From Thereva unica (taxonomy: Eukaryota > Arthropoda > Insecta > Diptera > Therevidae), in contig OX465281.1 of the NCBI GenBank assembly GCA_949987705.1, positions 170,328,516 through 170,392,515 of the forward strand: DNA of 64,000 nucleotides, written 5' to 3'. The number at the start of each line of letters is the position of its first letter. The stretch's first letter is position 1. A program made the translations under genes and the position numbers. Shown piece by piece: positions 61,380-64,000 of the stretch. The notes beneath the pieces are model-generated. The model saw nothing but the letters and a program-made list of their open reading frames with translations. It did no database searches and had not been told where the DNA came from.

Positions 61380-62383
61380 AACAGGCCACGAGTTTCAGAC
61401 GGGCAGTCCATAAATGGATGACCCGGTTGCTGACAATTCCAACAACGTAAAGGTCGTGGATTCGTCTGGTTCTGACGCGGCGCCGTCATTTCGTCAACTT
61501 CGGGTGCTGGTAAGTCCGGGTGTAAATGTTCAGGCGGGTATGCAGATGGATATTCAACCTCGTGTAGCTGCCGATCAGGCCTACGCTCTACGCGCTTCAG
61601 CTTCTGCCAGCGTTCGACTCGAACGCAAGTCTCACGCAACTGTTGCATGCTGGCGAAATTCTGTCCTATTATCGCCGAACCTAACGTGTAGTTTAAGTTA
61701 CGAATCACGATTCCCATCAAACCATGTTCCGACATCGGCTTATTCATTCGATTATGCAACGACAGCAGTTGAGCAGAAAAGTCATCAAACGAAAGCGTGT
61801 GTTGTTTGGTATCCATCATATGGAGGATCAGTTCCTCATCGGATTCTCGCGTTCGGAAATAACTTATAAACTGACGTTTAATCGTCGCCCAATCAGGATC
61901 TACGAATTGTCTTCGAAACTGGGACCAGTACCAATCGGTAGCTCGTCCCGACAACATCGAGGAGAAATGTCGGCAGACTTCCACTAGTTCGACCCCATCA
62001 TCGCGAGCCTTCAGTTCTACCCTGAACAGAAATTCCTCCGCCGACAACAACTTGTCCTCGCCGGAGAATTTTAAATTCCAGAACGTAACTGGAGACTTGC
62101 GATGTTGGGTCCCTGGCAAAAAATCTAACCTACCGACAGCAGGTGGGGACTCCTCCGGGGTGGACTGCCGATCCCTGGGTACCCCAGGGGTCATAGGGAC
62201 CTCAGCAGGTCGCTGCTGCCTTAGCAGGGTATCTAAAACCTGCCTCAACTGGGCAACTTGCTCCTCCAGCGAGGGAGTAGGATTGGGGAAGGTTGGTGAG
62301 TCCCCCTGGCCGGCTTCGGTTCCGTTAGGGAGATTGCCTCCACCCGAAGTGGTACCTGCAGTCCTTCCACTTCTGAGCTCCAT
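61274..62383 (-). CDS. gag: Gypsy D Gag, intact 369 aa
   Basis: Starts MELRSGRTAGTTSGGG at 62383, followed by a Pro-rich linker with a short coiled coil (LEEQVAQLRQVLDTLLRQQ, about 40-58). The capsid-like region has FWNLKFSGEDKLLSAEEFLF and ATDWYWSQFRRQF (about 100-230). Zinc knuckles follow near the C terminus (CWNCQQPGHPFMDC and CYKCGKPGVVTPVC). The last 35 codons overlap pol. The frameshift heptamer lies in the overlap, 17 codons before the gag stop. Gag forms the particle that packages the element RNA. Confidence 0.93.
   Translation of the reverse strand: MELRSGRTAGTTSGGGNLPNGTEAGQGDSPTFPNPTPSLEEQVAQLRQVLDTLLRQQRPAEVPMTPGVPRDRQSTPEESPPAVGRLDFLPGTQHRKSPVTFWNLKFSGEDKLLSAEEFLFRVELKARDDGVELVEVCRHFSSMLSGRATDWYWSQFRRQFVDPDWATIKRQFISYFRTRESDEELILHMMDTKQHTLSFDDFSAQLLSLHNRMNKPMSEHGLMGIVIRNLNYTLGSAIIGQNFASMQQLRETCVRVERWQKLKRVERRPDRQLHEVEYPSAYPPEHLHPDLPAPEVDEMTAPRQNQTNPRPLRCWNCQQPGHPFMDCPSETRGLFCYKCGKPGVVTPVCPTCQGNRSRGVRQYGSPRPS
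61319..61325 (-). promoter_or_regulatory. -1 ribosomal frameshift slippery site GGGAAAC
   Basis: On the minus strand the heptamer reads G GGA AAC in the gag frame, the canonical X XXY YYZ form. The pol frame is -1 relative to gag and is open from 61394, so slippage here yields Gag-Pol. Downstream, CGAGC-TAA-GCTCG (around 61268-61280) can form a hairpin whose loop carries the gag stop codon. Confidence 0.8.
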
Positions 62384-63609
62384 AGTCTAACCCCACGATA
62401 AATTGATGTAAATTCACAAGCAAAAACTTCTCCCGGAAGAGTCGACGAAAAAAAATTCGTTGCGAAAACGGATTCAAATGGATGACAAAAAAAATTATAA
62501 GAGGTAGTATGTATCCCCCACGAAAACCAAAACAAAAACAACCGATAACCAGTAAGAAGAAGGTTGCATTAAACAAATCAACTAGAAGTTAATAATATTG
62601 TGTGTAACCCCCGAAAAAGAATCAACAGTGATTAGTGTGTAAAACAATGAAAGTGTATTAATGTCTATATATATTAGTGTATAAGAGTGAGTAATTAGCT
62701 TTCATTCAGTATAAGCGAGGAATGGTTGAGGCAGACAACAATTCCCTCAGGGCTCCCGCATGGTCGATGTCCTCGATGGCAGTTGGTGAAAACCATGAAG
62801 CATAGTCATCACCAGGTGTCATCCAGGTCGCCGACACAGCTTCAGGTCCGCACCGAAAGAAGGACGGAAACAAAAATTCAAAGGGCATAGTCACGAAAGG
62901 GAAACTTCTTCAAACATAAAAAAATTTAGAAGTAGTCCGCTGTCCAGCCACTCCTGAGCTACCTCTCGGAAAATCAATCAGGAGGGAAGAACAGACAGAG
63001 AAAAATGGACGCAGGAAATAAACAAAAAAATAGAATTTAAAAAAGCTGGATGGACCTTCCGAAGGAACAAGGGGCGCAGTGGCAGGCGGTAACACGCCTG
63101 ATACCAAAGACGGTTAAGCCCTTGTACCAACTTCAACGTCCACCAGGAAAATTAAAAGAAGATCCTGTTCAAAGACCGACGCAGTGGCAGGCGGTATCAC
63201 GCCTGATACCAGAGTCGCCGACCCCAAAAACAGGACAGGGATGAACCACTACTCCACCTGCACGCATAGCCAAGCGAACACCGCTTGTTAGCAAGCCGTG
63301 CAGGTCAGCATGGTTCGAAGCTACTCCAAAAAGAAGAAGTTACCGCAGAAGAGAACGGGTAGGCCTAAAAGCGAAAACAAAGAAAAATTCACATAGAATT
63401 TGGACAATGATGCTGGAAAAAAATTCGACAAATCAGACAAAGACTAAGGCCTCGCGGTACTACCTTAGCCCACGGCGAGCGCTGGGTAAAAGTGGTGAAC
63501 CATAAACAAAAAAAATCAAATGTTGTCCGTGAAGGCACAAGTGGTACTAAACCAAAAAAAATTCAAACTTCAAGGTCCGTGTAGGACAGTCAACGGGCTT
63601 TAAAAGCTT
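62384..63609 (-). other. Gypsy D 5' leader with two repeated hairpins
   Basis: About 1.2 kb lies between the primer-binding site and the gag start. The phrase GGCAGGCGGTAWCACGCCTG occurs twice (about 63082 and 63189). Its CAGGCG/CGCCTG halves can pair, giving two near-identical hairpins about 107 bases apart. No ORF is supported. Leader hairpins are plausible packaging or translation elements (inference). Confidence 0.6.
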
Positions 63610-63621
63610 CGTTGGGCGCCA
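63610..63621 (-). other. Gypsy D primer-binding site (tRNA-Lys type)
   Basis: TGGCGCCCAACG on the minus strand starts five bases after the LTR end GGTTACA. It matches the TGGCGCCCAAC core of tRNA-Lys primer sites. Confidence 0.85.
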
Positions 63622-63625
63622 TTTA

Positions 63626-64000
63626 TGTAACCGCATAATGGCGCGATCTAAATAGTGGGCGCCACTTATGCGAGGTGTTACCCCCTTAGCCACAAGCCCG
63701 GAAGAGCATGGCCAAGGAGCCAACACCATACATAAGAAATAAAAAGAAAATCCGGAACTCCTACGCCGGCCACACGGAGTTGTCTAGCTCGCCGGAGGGG
63801 TCGTGGGGTGTGTGGCCGGGGCTTACCGCGGTTGGTTCACCACTTACCTGTGCCTGTGCAACTTTGAATCCCGCCTCCATCATTCTCCGGTCATCGCCTG
63901 TGCCTCGTCATGGCAGTTCGTTCCCCTGACAGCTATTAGTATAGAATACTATCAGCTTCAGGAGAATGCACTATTTAAGAACCCTGAAAAAGAAAAGAAA
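63626..64000 (-). repeat. Gypsy D 5' LTR, visible part
   Basis: Identical over 375 bases to 55672-56046. It is the promoter-bearing LTR of the minus-strand element. The remainder, about 1.4 kb, lies outside the window. Confidence 0.92.

Larger units (their letters stand above)
55672..64000 (-). mobile_element. Gypsy D: full-length, apparently recent Ty3/Gypsy element
   Basis: The element lies on the minus strand between two direct LTRs. The 3' LTR is 55672-57479; the 5' LTR starts at 63626 and runs off the window. All 375 bases of the second LTR that are visible are identical to the first. The primer-binding site TGGCGCCCAACG (63621-63610) is of the tRNA-Lys type. Leader, gag, pol with an overlapping -1 frame, and a 3' UTR follow in order, with no env. 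Both ORFs are intact. It inserted into the BEL/Pao pol. Confidence 0.93.

Overview
The window is eukaryotic and almost certainly from an insect. It is AT-rich, the one multi-exon gene I can assemble has standard GT-AG introns, and nearly everything recognisable is a transposable element (TE) of types usual in insect genomes: Ty3/Gypsy, BEL/Pao, an errantivirus-like element with env, Jockey-group and RTE non-LTR elements, PIF/Harbinger, piggyBac-like, hAT, Tc1/Tc3-like and Mutator-like. I see no ordinary host gene with confidence; the ORF at 46911-47723 is the only candidate for something domesticated.

Layout. 1-13 kb is a patchwork of decayed pieces: a 30-bp minisatellite (1-180), a foldback element (1504-2703), a hAT transposase remnant (3420-3628), a minus-strand non-LTR element split by a TTAA-flanked piggyBac-like element (3803-6295), an LTR/primer-binding-site leader (about 6300-6900), a BEL/Pao remnant (7866-8564) ending at a Tc1-like terminus, 140-bp tandem repeats (9140-9710) and a Gypsy pol remnant (9766-11865).

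From 13057 to about 38580 lies a single Ty3/Gypsy copy ("Gypsy A", plus strand) broken open by later insertions whose target-site duplications (TSDs) can be read directly. They are a PIF/Harbinger-type element in gag (13295-14360, TSD TAA), a 16,024-bp Mutator-like element in the reverse transcriptase (15865-31888, 9-bp TSD TAAAACCGA) and a full-length Jockey-type element in the integrase (33239-37612, TSD ACGAT). The Mutator-like element is the centrepiece. Six exons, all phase-compatible and without an internal stop, encode a predicted 1,194-residue protein that joins a D-D-E transposase, a cysteine-rich linker and a C-terminal ubiquitin-specific-protease-like (C19) domain. Its long terminal arms carry tandem subrepeats, and the left arm contains an inverted, decayed copy of the gene's last exon. 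The element in turn hosts an RTE fragment, another non-LTR element, a foldback and several MITEs.

38.3-43.3 kb holds the Gypsy A 3' LTR, an array of about twelve 118-bp repeats behind a Helitron/HINE-like head, and a second copy of the same Gypsy family in opposite orientation ("Gypsy B"). 43.4-46.0 kb is a 40-bp satellite. 46.9-47.7 kb is a G/C-rich intact ORF with two CCHC knuckles and a retropepsin-like fold, preceded by a plausible 93-bp intron.

48.4-51.4 kb is a minus-strand errantivirus remnant (env plus the end of pol). It is interrupted by a BEL/Pao element (51358 onward), which is itself interrupted by a nearly pristine minus-strand Gypsy element ("Gypsy D", 55672 to beyond the window end). 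Gypsy D has intact gag and pol joined by a canonical -1 frameshift site, and LTRs identical over all 375 visible bases. The window therefore records several rounds of insertion into insertion, with Gypsy D the youngest visible event and Gypsy A among the oldest.
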